This document shows positions 16,213 to 25,341 of a stretch of 64,000 bases of DNA, one piece after another. The position numbers were made by a program, and so were the translations under genes. The notes beneath the pieces are model-generated. The model made no database searches and was not told the origin of the DNA. It saw nothing but the letters and a program-made list of their open reading frames with translations. How positions within the stretch are numbered: the stretch's first letter is position 1; each line of letters starts with the position of its first letter. The stretch spans positions 64,001 through 128,000 of the forward strand of contig JAFSYU010000020.1 of the NCBI GenBank assembly GCA_017443595.1, in the 5' to 3' direction. The DNA comes from Clostridia bacterium (GTDB lineage: Bacteria; Bacillota; Clostridia; Oscillospirales; CAG-272).

Positions 16213-16752
16213 ATGAGACTGTTCATTGCCGTAAAACCGGACGGAAAAACGCTTGACACTCTTGTCAACATGCAGGAAAAAATGAAAAAACAGGGCGTGT
16301 ACGGCAACTACACGTCTTTACAGAATCTGCATATAACGTTAGCTTTTATAGGCGAATACGACAAACCGCAGAAAGTGCTTGACGCGATGAAAACGGTTAA
16401 ATTTTCGCCTTTTGAGCTGTTTGTTAAAGGTACGGGCAGCTTCGGCGAGCTGTACTTTGCGGATATGGCGGTATCGGATAACTTAAAAGAATACGTAAAA
16501 GATCTGCGCGCCGCGCTTGACAAAGCCGGCGTTCCGTACGATAAAAAGAAGTTCACTCCGCATATAACGCTTCTGCGGCGGGCAAGCAAACCGGTCGTCC
16601 GTAATATAAGCGTACAAAGCGAGCCGATGACGGCGGACAACGTTATACTTATGCGCTCCGACCGCGGCGAAAGAGGCATGATCTACACGCCTGTGGGAAG
16701 TGTGAGCGGAGAGAAAAATCAAGGATCAAAAATTCAGGATCAAGAGATATGA
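16213..16752 (+). CDS. thpR: RNA 2',3'-cyclic phosphodiesterase (2H phosphoesterase, LigT/ThpR)
   Basis: 179 residues with the two catalytic HxT/S-x motifs of 2H phosphoesterases: HITLAF near residue 40 and HITLLR near residue 116. It begins MRLFIAVKPD, as is usual for ThpR. Family members open RNA 2',3'-cyclic phosphates, and the name LigT reflects a reverse ligation activity seen in vitro. The last 15 or so residues (EKNQGSKIQDQEI) come from a degenerate GGATCAAAAATTCAGGATCAA direct repeat at the gene end, so the native C-terminus seems to have been extended by repetitive DNA. Stand-alone gene with its own promoter. Confidence 0.88.
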   Translation: MRLFIAVKPDGKTLDTLVNMQEKMKKQGVYGNYTSLQNLHITLAFIGEYDKPQKVLDAMKTVKFSPFELFVKGTGSFGELYFADMAVSDNLKEYVKDLRAALDKAGVPYDKKKFTPHITLLRRASKPVVRNISVQSEPMTADNVILMRSDRGERGMIYTPVGSVSGEKNQGSKIQDQEI

Positions 16753-16846
16753 CAGGTTATTTCGGCAGCTTTATGAAGTTATAATTTATTGAAAAGACAA
16801 TCGGATAATACGCAGTAAAAATACTGTGAACAATCGGGTACTTATA

Positions 16847-16875
16847 TTGACATTATTCCTCTTTTATGATATAAT
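16847..16875 (+). promoter_or_regulatory. Consensus promoter of the purine operon
   Basis: TTGACA (16847-16852), exactly 17 bases, TATAAT (16870-16875). It lies directly upstream of the ZTP riboswitch. Confidence 0.95.
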
Positions 16876-16891
16876 ACAGGCATCAAAAATA

Positions 16892-17003
16892 AACGGCGCG
16901 TGACTGACGGAAAGCGGACAACCGCAAGGGAGCGCTGCCGTATACAGCCGACCGTCTGGGCATACTTGAACACAAGTCCGAGTGTGTCCTTTTATCTTTT
17001 TCC
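16892..17003 (+). promoter_or_regulatory. ZTP (pfl) riboswitch with overlapping terminator
   Basis: The leader carries the pfl/ZTP aptamer hallmarks: GCGTGACTGACGG (about 16898-16910), CCGCAAGGGAGCGC (about 16922-16935), and the closing GCCGACCGTCTGGGCA (about 16947-16962). An intrinsic terminator follows: GGGCATAC (16958-16965) pairs, with two G-U pairs, with GTGTGTCC (16982-16989), then a T-rich tract to about 17002. Its 5' arm reuses the conserved CUGGGCA of the aptamer, so ZTP/ZMP binding should prevent termination and switch the operon on. ZTP builds up when 10-formyl-THF is short, which fits the downstream formyl-transfer, glyA and fhs genes. Confidence 0.92.
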
Positions 17004-17015
17004 GGGGGTAGAAAA

Positions 17016-17501
17016 ATGAAGAAAATCGGAATAATAATGGGATCTGACAGCGATATGCCGATCGTAAAGAAAGCGACGGATATGCTTGACAGTCTTAACA
17101 TACCTTACGAGGTGCATATTTATTCGGCGCACAGGACGCCGGAGCAGGCAGCCGCTTTTGCAAAGAGCGCAAGAGAAAACGGCTTTGCCGCAATAATAGC
17201 CGCCGCGGGAATGGCGGCGCATTTAGCAGGCGCGTTAGCCGCGAACACCACTCTGCCGGTGATAGGTATACCGTGCGGAGGCGGAGCGTTCGTAAACGGT
17301 CTTGACGCGCTTTTATCGACCGTTCAGATGCCCACGGGCATACCGGTCGCGACGGTCGCCGTGAACGGCGGCGGCAACGCGGCGCTTCTCGCCGCGCAGA
17401 TAATAGCGGTGGAAGACAAGGAGCTTGCCGCAAGACTTGATGAAAAAAGAAAAGCAGACGCGGAAAAGGTCTTGGCAAAAGACTCAGCGCTGCAGATTTA
17501 A
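17016..17501 (+). CDS. purE: N5-carboxyaminoimidazole ribonucleotide mutase (PurE)
   Basis: 161 residues. Typical class I PurE motifs: GSDSDMPIVKKA at the N-terminus, SAHRTP near 42-47, AGMAAHLAG near 69-77, and the IGIPCGGGAFVNGLDALLSTVQMP segment. It rearranges N5-CAIR to CAIR in purine synthesis. No purK is present in the window. First gene after the riboswitch; the ribosome site is the weak GGGGG at 17004-17008. Confidence 0.95.
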   Translation: MKKIGIIMGSDSDMPIVKKATDMLDSLNIPYEVHIYSAHRTPEQAAAFAKSARENGFAAIIAAAGMAAHLAGALAANTTLPVIGIPCGGGAFVNGLDALLSTVQMPTGIPVATVAVNGGGNAALLAAQIIAVEDKELAARLDEKRKADAEKVLAKDSALQI

Positions 17502-17510
17502 GGAGATATA

Positions 17511-18935
17511 ATGGGCGGATATTTCGGTATAGCGTCAAGGACAGACTGCATGGCGGACGTGTTCTTCGGCGTTGACTATCATTCACATTTAGGCACAAAG
17601 CACGGCGGACTTGCCGCGTACGACGCCGAAATAGGACTTCAGAGAAAAATACACAGCATAGGAAATTCACCTTTCAGAACGAAATTTGAAAATATTTTCT
17701 CGGAGATGAAGGGTACGTCGGTAATAGGCTGTATAAGCGACACGTTCCCGCAGCCTCTGCTCCTGCGTTCCAAATTCGGCAGCTACGCCATATGTGTGAC
17801 CGGCGTCATCCATAACATGGACGACCTTATAAAAAGTTACTTTGAGGTAACGGGCGCGCATTTTGACGCGATGACGGGCGGAAAAATAAACGGCACGGAG
17901 CTTTTCGCCGCGCTGATGGACCACAAGGACACGTTTGCGGAAGGTATAAGATACGCGCAGGAGCTTATAGACGGCACGGCGGCGGTACTGATACTGCGTG
18001 AGGACGGAACGATAATCGCCGCGCGCGATAAATACGGCAGACTTCCCATGCAGATAGGCAAGAGAGAAGACGGTTTTGCCGTATCGTTTGAGTCGTTTGC
18101 GTATCTGAAACTCGGGTTTGAGCCGTTCTGCGAGCTCGGCCCGGGCGAGATAGTACAGATAACGCCGGACGCGGTGATAAAATTAGCCGAGCCGGGAAAA
18201 AGAAAACGCATCTGCTCGTTTTTATGGAGCTATTACGGATATCCGACCTCGACTTACGAGGGCGTAAACGTTGAGGCTATGAGATATAAAAACGGCGAGA
18301 TAATGGCGGAAGCCGACATGGAAAGCAAAAACGCGGAAAACGTGGACTACGTCGGCGGCGTTCCGGATTCCGGTACGCCTCACGCTATAGGCTACGCCAA
18401 CAAAAGCCACAAGCCGTTTGCGCGCGCGTTCATCAAATACACGCCCACCTGGTCGCGCAGCTTTATGCCGCCCAACCAGGCGGACAGAGACAAAATTGCA
18501 AAAATGAAGCAGATACCCGTACACGAGCTTATAACGGACAAAGAGCTCCTCTTCGTTGACGACTCGATAGTCCGCGGAACACAGCTTAAAGAAACGGTGG
18601 AATTTTTATACGAAAACGGTGCAAAGGCGGTTCATATGCGCTCCGCCTGTCCGCCTATAATGTACGGATGCAAATTCCTTAATTTCTCCCGCGCGACGTC
18701 GGATATGGAGCTTATAGCAAGACGCGTTATAATGGAGCTTGAGGGAGAAGAAGGATTTGAACACATAAAAGAATACAGCGACGGCAAGACGCCGAGGGGA
18801 CGCGCTCTGCGCGACGCGATATGCAAAAAATTCAATTTTGCGTCGCTTGAGTTCCAGTCGCTTGAAGGCATAGTTGAAGCGATAGGCTTAGACAAATCGG
18901 ATCTCTGCACGTACTGCTGGGACGGGGAGGAATAA
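17511..18935 (+). CDS. purF: PurF-like amidophosphoribosyltransferase lacking the glutaminase nucleophile
   Basis: 474 residues. The C-terminal PRTase domain is intact, with the PRPP loop [10 protein letters not shown] at 348-357. Four cysteines sit where Bacillus-type PurF binds its 4Fe-4S cluster (C235, C387, C466 and C469 in CTYC). The N-terminal Ntn-glutaminase domain starts MGGYFGIAS where active enzymes start (M)CGxxGI, so the catalytic N-terminal Cys is Gly. The usual HRGQ(E) segment reads HLGTKHGG and the NGN oxyanion-hole region reads GVIHN. From memory, a subfamily with MGGFFG-type starts exists in Clostridia and Bacteroidetes. It may use free ammonia or an ammonia-donating partner; that is an inference. 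Lies 9 bases after purE and 4 before purM. Confidence 0.88.
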   Translation: MGGYFGIASRTDCMADVFFGVDYHSHLGTKHGGLAAYDAEIGLQRKIHSIGNSPFRTKFENIFSEMKGTSVIGCISDTFPQPLLLRSKFGSYAICVTGVIHNMDDLIKSYFEVTGAHFDAMTGGKINGTELFAALMDHKDTFAEGIRYAQELIDGTAAVLILREDGTIIAARDKYGRLPMQIGKREDGFAVSFESFAYLKLGFEPFCELGPGEIVQITPDAVIKLAEPGKRKRICSFLWSYYGYPTSTYEGVNVEAMRYKNGEIMAEADMESKNAENVDYVGGVPDSGTPHAIGYANKSHKPFARAFIKYTPTWSRSFMPPNQADRDKIAKMKQIPVHELITDKELLFVDDSIVRGTQLKETVEFLYENGAKAVHMRSACPPIMYGCKFLNFSRATSDMELIARRVIMELEGEEGFEHIKEYSDGKTPRGRALRDAICKKFNFASLEFQSLEGIVEAIGLDKSDLCTYCWDGEE

Positions 18936-18939
18936 TATC

Positions 18940-19980
18940 ATGCAAAATTCAAGATCTGAAGCGTACGCCGCATCCGGCGTTGATATAACAGCGGGCTACC
19001 GCGCGGTAGAGCTGATGAAAGCGCATATCGCAAGGACGAATACGCCCGGCGTCGTGTCCGGCATAGGCGGCTTCGGCGGTCTGTTCGAGCTCGATCTTAC
19101 GGGAATAAACAAGCCCGTTCTCGTTTCCGGCACGGACGGTGTGGGAACGAAATTAAAGCTCGCTTTCTTAGCGGACAAGCACGATACCGTGGGTATCGAC
19201 TGCGTCGCCATGTGCGTAAACGACGTTATCTGCTGCGGCGCAAAGCCCTTGTTTTTCCTTGATTATATCGCCTGCGGCAAAAATATACCGGAGCGCATAG
19301 CGGACATTGTAAAAGGCGTATGCGACGGCTGCGTTCAGTCCGGCGCGGCTCTCATAGGCGGCGAGACCGCGGAGATGCCCGGCTTTTACCCCGAGGACGA
19401 ATACGACCTTGCAGGTTACTGCACGGGCGTGGTCGATCGTGATAAAATAATAGACAACACGAAAATGAAGGCGGGCGATATTGTTATCGCGCTCCCGTCA
19501 AGCGGCGTTCATTCCAACGGATTTTCGCTCGTGCGCAAAGTTTTTGACGTTGAAAATGCCGATATAAAATCACCGGTCAAAGAATTAGGCGGCAAGAGCA
19601 TACTTGAAACGCTTCTGACGCCGACGAAAATATACGTAAAACCCATTTTAAAACTGCTTGAAAGCGTTGAAGTCCACGGCATTTCCCACATAACCGGCGG
19701 CGGCTTTTATGAGAATATCCCGAGAAGCATTCCGGACGGACTGGGCGTCGTGATAAAAGAGAAAGACGTAAAAGTACTGCCGATATTCGATTTGATACAG
19801 AAAAAAGGCAACATCAGCCGCCGCGATATGTTCAATACTTTCAACATGGGCGTGGGAATGGACGTTATAGTACCCGCAAAGCAGGCTGATACGGCTTTAC
19901 AGATACTGAAAGAATGCGGCGAGGACGCTTATATCATAGGCGTCGTGAAAGAAAGTGAAAGTAAAATAGAATTATGCTGA
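18940..19980 (+). CDS. purM: Phosphoribosylformylglycinamidine cyclo-ligase (AIR synthetase)
   Basis: 346 residues, full length. ATP-grasp-unrelated PurM/PurL fold with [14 protein letters not shown] near 64-77, [11 protein letters not shown] near 142-152, the D-x-A-G-(Y/F)-C-T-G-V strand after it, and [12 protein letters not shown] near 250. It forms AIR from FGAM and ATP. Its end overlaps the formate-channel gene by 7 bases. Confidence 0.96.
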   Translation: MQNSRSEAYAASGVDITAGYRAVELMKAHIARTNTPGVVSGIGGFGGLFELDLTGINKPVLVSGTDGVGTKLKLAFLADKHDTVGIDCVAMCVNDVICCGAKPLFFLDYIACGKNIPERIADIVKGVCDGCVQSGAALIGGETAEMPGFYPEDEYDLAGYCTGVVDRDKIIDNTKMKAGDIVIALPSSGVHSNGFSLVRKVFDVENADIKSPVKELGGKSILETLLTPTKIYVKPILKLLESVEVHGISHITGGGFYENIPRSIPDGLGVVIKEKDVKVLPIFDLIQKKGNISRRDMFNTFNMGVGMDVIVPAKQADTALQILKECGEDAYIIGVVKESESKIELC

Positions 19981-20576
19981 AGAAAATTTTCTCCGGAGTA
20001 TGCGCCGGTATACTGATAAGCATAGGCGGCGCGGTGTTCCTTGCGTGCGATAACAGATACGTCGGCGCGGTGCTCTTCACCGTCGCGCTTCTCTGCATCT
20101 GCTTAAAAGGCTTTTCGCTCTACACGGGAAGGATCGGATTTATAGTTGAGAGCCACGATAAAGAGTATTTCGGCGGACTTACCCTCGGTTTGCTCGGCAA
20201 CGCGATAGGTACTATCGGCTGCGGTTACGCTATAAGATTAGCTTTACCGAAGTTAGGCGAGGCTGCGCAGACGCTATGCACAGGCAAGCTTGACCAGACG
20301 TTTTTACAGACGCTCATCCGCGGTATATTCTGCGGAGTGCTTATGTATCTGGCCGTCAGCGTTTACAAAGAAAAAAACAACGTAATAGGCATAATCTTCT
20401 GCATACCCGTCTTTATTCTGGCGGGCTTCGAGCACTCGATAGCCGACCTGTTCTACTTTGCCGCGTCCGGTATCGTATCGCTTAAAGCGTTCGGCTTTAT
20501 CTGGACGGTGATTTTAGGCAACAGCATAGGCGCGGTGATCTTGCCGCTTCTTATGATGAAAAGGAAAAAGCAATGA
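19974..20576 (+). CDS. Short formate/nitrite transporter-family channel
   Basis: 200 residues, all membrane: about six hydrophobic segments, with [13 protein letters not shown] near 77-89 and [12 protein letters not shown] near 156-167, which correspond to conserved stretches of FocA/FNT channels. Usual FNT proteins are about 250-280 residues, so the N-terminal part and loops are short. It lies between purM and purN, overlapping both (7 and 4 bases). That position, with purN, the AICAR transformylase and fhs in the same operon, suggests it brings in formate for one-carbon supply (inference; other small anions are possible). Confidence 0.82.
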   Translation: MLKKIFSGVCAGILISIGGAVFLACDNRYVGAVLFTVALLCICLKGFSLYTGRIGFIVESHDKEYFGGLTLGLLGNAIGTIGCGYAIRLALPKLGEAAQTLCTGKLDQTFLQTLIRGIFCGVLMYLAVSVYKEKNNVIGIIFCIPVFILAGFEHSIADLFYFAASGIVSLKAFGFIWTVILGNSIGAVILPLLMMKRKKQ

Positions 20577-21187
20577 GTAAAAAAGTTAAAATCGCCGTTT
20601 TGGTATCGGGCGGCGGGACGAATTTACAGGCGCTTATAGACGCGCAGGATTCCGGCGTGATAACAAGCGGAAAAATAGTCTGCGTCATATCAAGCAAGCC
20701 GGGCGCGTACGCCTTGACACGTGCGGCAAACGCGGGGATAGACGCTTATACGGTATCTAAAAAGGAGTGCAGGGATCAATCCGAATTTGAAGAAAAAATC
20801 GAAAAAATCCTTAAAAAATACGGTGCTCAGCTCATAATTTTAGCCGGATTTATGTCGATTTTGTCGGCAGATTTCACGAAAAAACATGAAAACCGCATAA
20901 TAAACGTGCATCCGGCGCTCATCCCGTCGTTCTGCGGCGCGGGTTATTACGGGCTGAAAGTACACGAGGCGGCGCTCAAATACGGCGTTAAAGTCACGGG
21001 AGCGACGGTGCATTTCGTGAACGAGATACCGGACGGCGGAAAGATTATAATGCAGAAAGCCGTTAAAATTCACGACGGCGACACGCCGGAAAAACTGCAA
21101 AAAAGAGTTATGAAGCAGGCGGAATGGAAAATACTTCCCGCGTCCGCCGAGCTTGTATGCAAAAAAATATTATCAGGTGAGGTGTGA
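20573..21187 (+). CDS. purN: Phosphoribosylglycinamide formyltransferase
   Basis: 204 residues, the 10-formyl-THF-dependent GAR transformylase. VSGGGTNLQALID near 11-23 binds phosphate. The catalytic Asn-x-His is in NVHPALIPSFCG near 111-122, and the catalytic Asp is in VHFVNEIPDGG. ATGA overlap with the formate channel gene. It adds the first formyl group of the purine ring. Confidence 0.95.
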   Translation: MSKKVKIAVLVSGGGTNLQALIDAQDSGVITSGKIVCVISSKPGAYALTRAANAGIDAYTVSKKECRDQSEFEEKIEKILKKYGAQLIILAGFMSILSADFTKKHENRIINVHPALIPSFCGAGYYGLKVHEAALKYGVKVTGATVHFVNEIPDGGKIIMQKAVKIHDGDTPEKLQKRVMKQAEWKILPASAELVCKKILSGEV

Positions 21188-21189
21188 TA

Positions 21190-21906
21190 ATGGAAATTTA
21201 TAAGAAGCACGATATTGAAGCGCTTATTACGGGCAATCCGTACGTCGGACGCGGCATAGTCGCCGGTTTATCCGAGAACGGAAAATACGCCGTCGCCGCC
21301 TATTTCATAATGGGCAGGAGCGCAAACAGCAGAAACAGGATTTTCACGAAGAAAAACGGCGAGATATTCACGGAGCCGTTTGATATATCAAAAGTCGAAG
21401 ATCCGTCGCTCATAATCTATGCGGCGTTAAGAAAATACGAAAACAAGCTTATATTCACAAACGGCGACCAGACCGATACGATATACAACGGAGTAAAATG
21501 CGGCGCAACGTTTGCCGGGGCTTTGGCAACAAGAGAATTTGAGCCGGACAAGCCGAATTTCACACCGCGCATAAGCTGCATGATGACGCTTGACAAGCCG
21601 CTTACGTACGAGATGAGTATACTTAAATCCGAGGATGAAAACGGAGCCGACTGCTGCCGCTTCACGTTCTCATACAAGGCTCAGGCAGGTCTCGGCCACT
21701 TCATCCACACCTACGTTACCGACGGAAACCCGATACCGACTTTCCAGGGCGAGCCGGAGCGCGTTATCATACCCGATAACATAGACGAATTCACGGACAA
21801 ACTGTGGCGCGGACTTGATACAAACAACAAAATATCTCTGTACGTCAGATACACCGATCTTTGCACAGGTGAGGAAACGGACAGACTTATAAATAAGAAT
21901 AAGTGA
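21190..21906 (+). CDS. IMP cyclohydrolase of the archaeal PurO type
   Basis: 238 residues from the ATG at 21190, which has AGGTGAGG about 8 bases upstream; a GTG at 21184 is an alternative. NPYVGRGIVAG near 16-26 followed by a strand with YFIMGRSANSRNRIF is the PurO (IMP_cyclohyd) family pattern, not the N-terminal domain of bacterial PurH. It closes FAICAR to IMP, the last purine step. The next gene supplies only the transformylase half of PurH, so together they replace the usual bifunctional PurH. PurO was first known from archaea; clostridial genomes also carry this split. Confidence 0.88.
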   Translation: MEIYKKHDIEALITGNPYVGRGIVAGLSENGKYAVAAYFIMGRSANSRNRIFTKKNGEIFTEPFDISKVEDPSLIIYAALRKYENKLIFTNGDQTDTIYNGVKCGATFAGALATREFEPDKPNFTPRISCMMTLDKPLTYEMSILKSEDENGADCCRFTFSYKAQAGLGHFIHTYVTDGNPIPTFQGEPERVIIPDNIDEFTDKLWRGLDTNNKISLYVRYTDLCTGEETDRLINKNK

Positions 21907-21915
21907 GGATATAAA

Positions 21916-23100
21916 ATGAAAGAATTTGAGCTTAAATACGGCTGCAACCCCAATCAGAAGCCCGCGAAGATATTCATGCACGACGGAACAGATCTGCCGA
22001 TCAAAATATTGAACGGCAAGCCGGGATATATAAATTTTCTTGACGCGTTCAACTCGTATCAGCTCGTAAAAGAGCTGAAAGCGGCGCTCGGAATGCCGGC
22101 GGCAACGTCTTTCAAGCACGTTTCCCCGACCTCCGCGGCTATCGGTCTTCCGCTTCCCGAAAAGCTGAAAAAAGCCTGCTTCGCCTTCGACGTGGAAGGC
22201 TTAGACGATTCACCTTTAGCCTGCGCTTACGCGCGCGCCCGCGGCACGGACAGAATGTCGTCCTTCGGCGACTGGATAGCGTTGTCCGATACCTGCGACG
22301 TCACGACCGCAAAGCTGATAAAGCGCGAAATTTCCGACGGCATAATCGCCCCGGGCTACGAGCCGGAAGCGCTTGAAATTCTGAAATCCAAGAGAAAAGG
22401 CGGCTACAACATAGTTGAAATAGACGAAAATTACACGCCCGATCCGACCGAACACAAGCAGGTTTACGGCATTACGTTTGAGCAGGGCAGAAACAATTTC
22501 AAAATAGACAAAGAACTCTTATCAAATATAGTTACAGCGAATAAAAACCTGACGGACGCTGCCGCCGCGGATCTGATAATATCTCTTATCACTCTCAAAT
22601 ACACGCAGTCCAACTCCGTCTGCTACGCTTACGGCGGACAGGCTATCGGCGTCGGCGCAGGTCAGCAGTCAAGGATCCACTGCACCAGACTTGCCGGAAC
22701 GAAAGCGGACACGTGGTTTTTGCGCCAGTCCGATAAAGTTTTAGGCTTGCAGTTCAGAGACGATATAGCCCGCCCCGACAGAGACAACGTGATAGACGGA
22801 TACATCAATCAGAACGAAGAGGACGTCTGCGAAGAAGGCGTATGGCAGAAATACTTTAAGGTAAGACCCGAGCCGTTCACAAGAGAAGAACAGAGAGCGT
22901 ATCTCGACACAATGGACGGCGTTGCGCTCGGCTCCGACGCGTTCTTCCCGTTTGACGACAATATAAAACGCGCCAAAAAGAGCGGCGTAAAATACATAGC
23001 GGAACCCGGCGGTTCGATCCGCGACGATCTCGTTATCGAAAGATGCAACGAGTACGGCATGGTAATGGCGTTTACGGGAATGAGGTTGTTCCATCATTAA
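21916..23100 (+). CDS. purH: Stand-alone AICAR transformylase (PurH C-terminal domain only)
   Basis: 394 residues beginning directly with the transformylase domain (FELKYGCNPNQKPA), with no MGS-like IMP cyclohydrolase domain. SFKHVSPTSAAIG near 62-74 holds the conserved Lys-His pair; also present are SNSVCYAYGGQ, IHCTRLAG and AEPGGSIRDD near the end. It transfers the formyl group from 10-formyl-THF to AICAR (ZMP), the reaction sensed by the upstream ZTP riboswitch. Shorter than bifunctional PurH (about 510). Ribosome site GAGGA lies 8 bases upstream. Confidence 0.93.
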   Translation: MKEFELKYGCNPNQKPAKIFMHDGTDLPIKILNGKPGYINFLDAFNSYQLVKELKAALGMPAATSFKHVSPTSAAIGLPLPEKLKKACFAFDVEGLDDSPLACAYARARGTDRMSSFGDWIALSDTCDVTTAKLIKREISDGIIAPGYEPEALEILKSKRKGGYNIVEIDENYTPDPTEHKQVYGITFEQGRNNFKIDKELLSNIVTANKNLTDAAAADLIISLITLKYTQSNSVCYAYGGQAIGVGAGQQSRIHCTRLAGTKADTWFLRQSDKVLGLQFRDDIARPDRDNVIDGYINQNEEDVCEEGVWQKYFKVRPEPFTREEQRAYLDTMDGVALGSDAFFPFDDNIKRAKKSGVKYIAEPGGSIRDDLVIERCNEYGMVMAFTGMRLFHH

Positions 23101-23102
23101 AA

Positions 23103-23137
23103 TAAGGATCGTAGGGGAGGGGTCTCCCCTCCCGCAT
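23103..23137. repeat. GGGGAGGGG/CCCCTCCC hairpin fragment
   Basis: GGGAGGGG-TCT-CCCCTCCC forms a perfect 8-base stem between the AICAR transformylase and GNAT genes. No T-run follows, so it looks like a fragment of the GC-rich intergenic repeats seen elsewhere in the window. Confidence 0.6.
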
Positions 23138-23146
23138 AATTATATA

Positions 23147-23641
23147 ATGGAATTTGATAAAGATATCCATATTGAATCCGTCTGCAAAAACGATGCGGAT
23201 TTCCTGTATGGACTGATGAATATTCCGTCGGTTATGCAGGTTTTGAACGAGATGCCGACAAAGCGTCACGATTGGGTCGACGCCGTGAACGCGTGGCTTT
23301 CGGATGACGACGAGGAAGATCATATCGTATTTTTCAAAAACACTCCGATAGGCTGGCTCGGAATAAACGGTCTTTTGAGCAAAGATAAAACCGCATACCT
23401 GAAAATGGCGGTATTTTTACCGGAATATCAGGGGCGAGGTGTCGGCGCGTTTGCGATAAAGCAGCTGATGTCAGACTTAAAAGACAGAGGATATGAGAAA
23501 ATCATATTATACACGGACAGCGACAATCACAAAGCGCAGTCATGCTATAAAAAATGCGGATTTCAGACCGTCGAGTATTTTACTGAAACCATGTCAAACG
23601 GAAAGAGTATATCAAGAATCAAGATGAAATTGGTTTTTTAA
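23147..23641 (+). CDS. GNAT-family N-acetyltransferase
   Basis: 164 residues with the GNAT acetyl-CoA motif A, FLPEYQGRGVGAFAI (about 91-105, Q-x-x-G-x-G), and the later NHKAQSCYKKCGF helix (about 126-138). Substrate unknown. It lies inside the purine operon but has no recognised role in purine synthesis. No good ribosome site precedes the ATG; a TATAAT overlaps the start codon at 23143-23148. Confidence 0.85.
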   Translation: MEFDKDIHIESVCKNDADFLYGLMNIPSVMQVLNEMPTKRHDWVDAVNAWLSDDDEEDHIVFFKNTPIGWLGINGLLSKDKTAYLKMAVFLPEYQGRGVGAFAIKQLMSDLKDRGYEKIILYTDSDNHKAQSCYKKCGFQTVEYFTETMSNGKSISRIKMKLVF

Positions 23642-23649
23642 AACCGGTA

Positions 23650-24062
23650 TCGGCTCTGCCGACTAAATATGGGGAGTCCCCACCCCTCAAGCTCGGCTTC
23701 GCCGAGAACCCCCCATACCCCCCTGTCCCCTCCCGTCATATAAAAATGATGAGGGCAGCACGCGGGTGGTAGGGCGGGGGCTTGCTCCCGCCGTTTTTGA
23801 TCGGAATTGTAATGGGCTGTTTGCGAAAATGGCGATCGCCTCATCCACCGCATCCCGCGAACCCCCAACGCTCACCAGTTCACGTTGGGGAACCCCGGCG
23901 CGGTCCCCCTTCCCCAACAGGGGAAGGCAAACGGGTCGTCGAGGCGCCGACCCCTACCGCCGCAAAAGCCCCGAATTTGAAAGCCCCGAGAATTCGGGGG
24001 GGGAGGCGGGGGTTTGGGGGTGGATGAAGGGGGGGTGGGGAACCCCCAAGAATAACGATAAC
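23650..24062. repeat. Intergenic repeat block inside the purine operon
   Basis: About 410 bases with no gene. It contains a reverse copy of the CCCCTCA-hairpin-GGGGGGTATGGGGG family (about 23674-23760), then GGGCGGGGGCTTGCTCCCGCC (about 23772-23793), CCCCTTCCCC-type pieces (about 23907-23930), GGGTCGTCGAGGCGCCGACCCCTACC (about 23934-23960) and a G-rich end (about 23990-24048). An in-frame reading frame crosses from here into purD, but its translation is Pro/Arg/Gly junk. The same pieces recur at 39.2, 44.3-44.6, 48.1-48.8 and 57.7 kb. Confidence 0.8.
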
Positions 24063-24074
24063 CAGAGGTACAAA

Positions 24075-25340
24075 TTGAAACTTTTAGTAGTAGGCGGCGG
24101 CGGCCGCGAACACGCGATAATCAAAAAATTAAAAGAAAACAAAGAGGTTGAAAAGATCTACGCTTTGCCGGGTAACGGCGGCATAGCTGATGACGCGGAA
24201 TGCGTTGATATAAAGGCGACGGACATTGAAGGCATCGTCAATTTTGCCGTGCACAACGACATTGACTACGCAGTAGTCGCACCGGACGATCCGCTCGTGC
24301 TCGGCTGTGTTGACGCGCTGAATTTCGTAGGTATTCCCTGCTTTGGTCCGAGATCGAACGCAGCGATGATAGAGGGCAGCAAGGTATTTGCCAAAAATCT
24401 GATGAAAAAATACGGCATACCGACGGCGAAATACGAAGTCTTCGGAGATGCCGAGGAAGCACTTGAATACGTAAAGACCGCGCCGCTTCCCACCGTTATA
24501 AAAGCGGACGGGCTTGCGCTCGGCAAGGGCGTAATAATTGCCGAAACAAGGGATGAAGCCGAGGACGCCGTTAAAGCTATAATGGAAGAAAAACTCTTCG
24601 GCAAATCCGGCGACAAAATAGTAATTGAAGAATTCTTAGAAGGTCCTGAAGTCTCCGTTTTATCGTTTACGGACGGAAAAACCGTCGTCCCGATGATCTC
24701 GTCAATGGACCACAAGCGCGCGCACGATAACGACGAGGGACTTAACACCGGCGGCATGGGAACGGTAGCTCCAAACCCGTATTACACAAAAGAAATCGCC
24801 GAGCAGTGCATGGAAAAAATATTTTTGCCGACGATCAAGGCGATGAACGCTGAGGGACGGACTTTTAAAGGCTGCCTGTATTTCGGACTTATGATAACGA
24901 AAGACGGCCCGAAGGTGATAGAATACAACTGCCGCTTCGGCGACCCGGAAACGCAGGTGGTGCTGCCGCTTTTAGAGTCAGATTTACTCAATATAATGCA
25001 GGCGACGACGAACGGCACGTTATCCGACACGGAAGTAAAATTCAGCGACAAGCACGCGTGCTGCGTCATAGCCGCGTCAAACGGATATCCCGAACACTAC
25101 GAAAAAGGTTTTGAGATAACTTTACCGGAAGACAAAACCGGCATATACGTCGCCGGCGCGAAACTGCAGGACGGAAAGTTAGTCACATCCGGCGGGCGCG
25201 TTCTCGGCATAACGAGAGTAGCGGACACGCTTGCCGGCGCGATAGACGAAGCGTACGAAGCGATAAATACCGTTAAATTCGAAAATATGTATTACAGATC
25301 TGATATAGGAAAAAAAGCTTTGCAGGCAAAGGGTAATTGA
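24075..25340 (+). CDS. purD: Phosphoribosylamine-glycine ligase
   Basis: 421 residues from a TTG start with AGAGGT 5 bases upstream. The product then begins (M)KLLVVGGGGREHAI, the normal PurD start, and has normal length. ATP-grasp enzyme: PTVIKADGLALGKGV near 138-152, the EEFLEGPEVSVLSF strand, HKRAHDNDEGLNTGGMG near 217-233, and EYNCRFGDPETQ near 283-294. A longer in-frame reading upstream runs through repeat DNA and is rejected. No promoter is obvious in the repeat block, so it is probably read from the purine operon. 1 base separates it from purL. Confidence 0.94.
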   Translation: MKLLVVGGGGREHAIIKKLKENKEVEKIYALPGNGGIADDAECVDIKATDIEGIVNFAVHNDIDYAVVAPDDPLVLGCVDALNFVGIPCFGPRSNAAMIEGSKVFAKNLMKKYGIPTAKYEVFGDAEEALEYVKTAPLPTVIKADGLALGKGVIIAETRDEAEDAVKAIMEEKLFGKSGDKIVIEEFLEGPEVSVLSFTDGKTVVPMISSMDHKRAHDNDEGLNTGGMGTVAPNPYYTKEIAEQCMEKIFLPTIKAMNAEGRTFKGCLYFGLMITKDGPKVIEYNCRFGDPETQVVLPLLESDLLNIMQATTNGTLSDTEVKFSDKHACCVIAASNGYPEHYEKGFEITLPEDKTGIYVAGAKLQDGKLVTSGGRVLGITRVADTLAGAIDEAYEAINTVKFENMYYRSDIGKKALQAKGN

Positions 25341-25341
25341 T

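Noticed and set aside
23766..24074. In-frame N-terminal extension of purD by about 100 residues.
   Set aside because: It translates repeat DNA (Pro/Arg/Gly-rich); PurD homology begins exactly at the TTG at 24075, which has a ribosome site.
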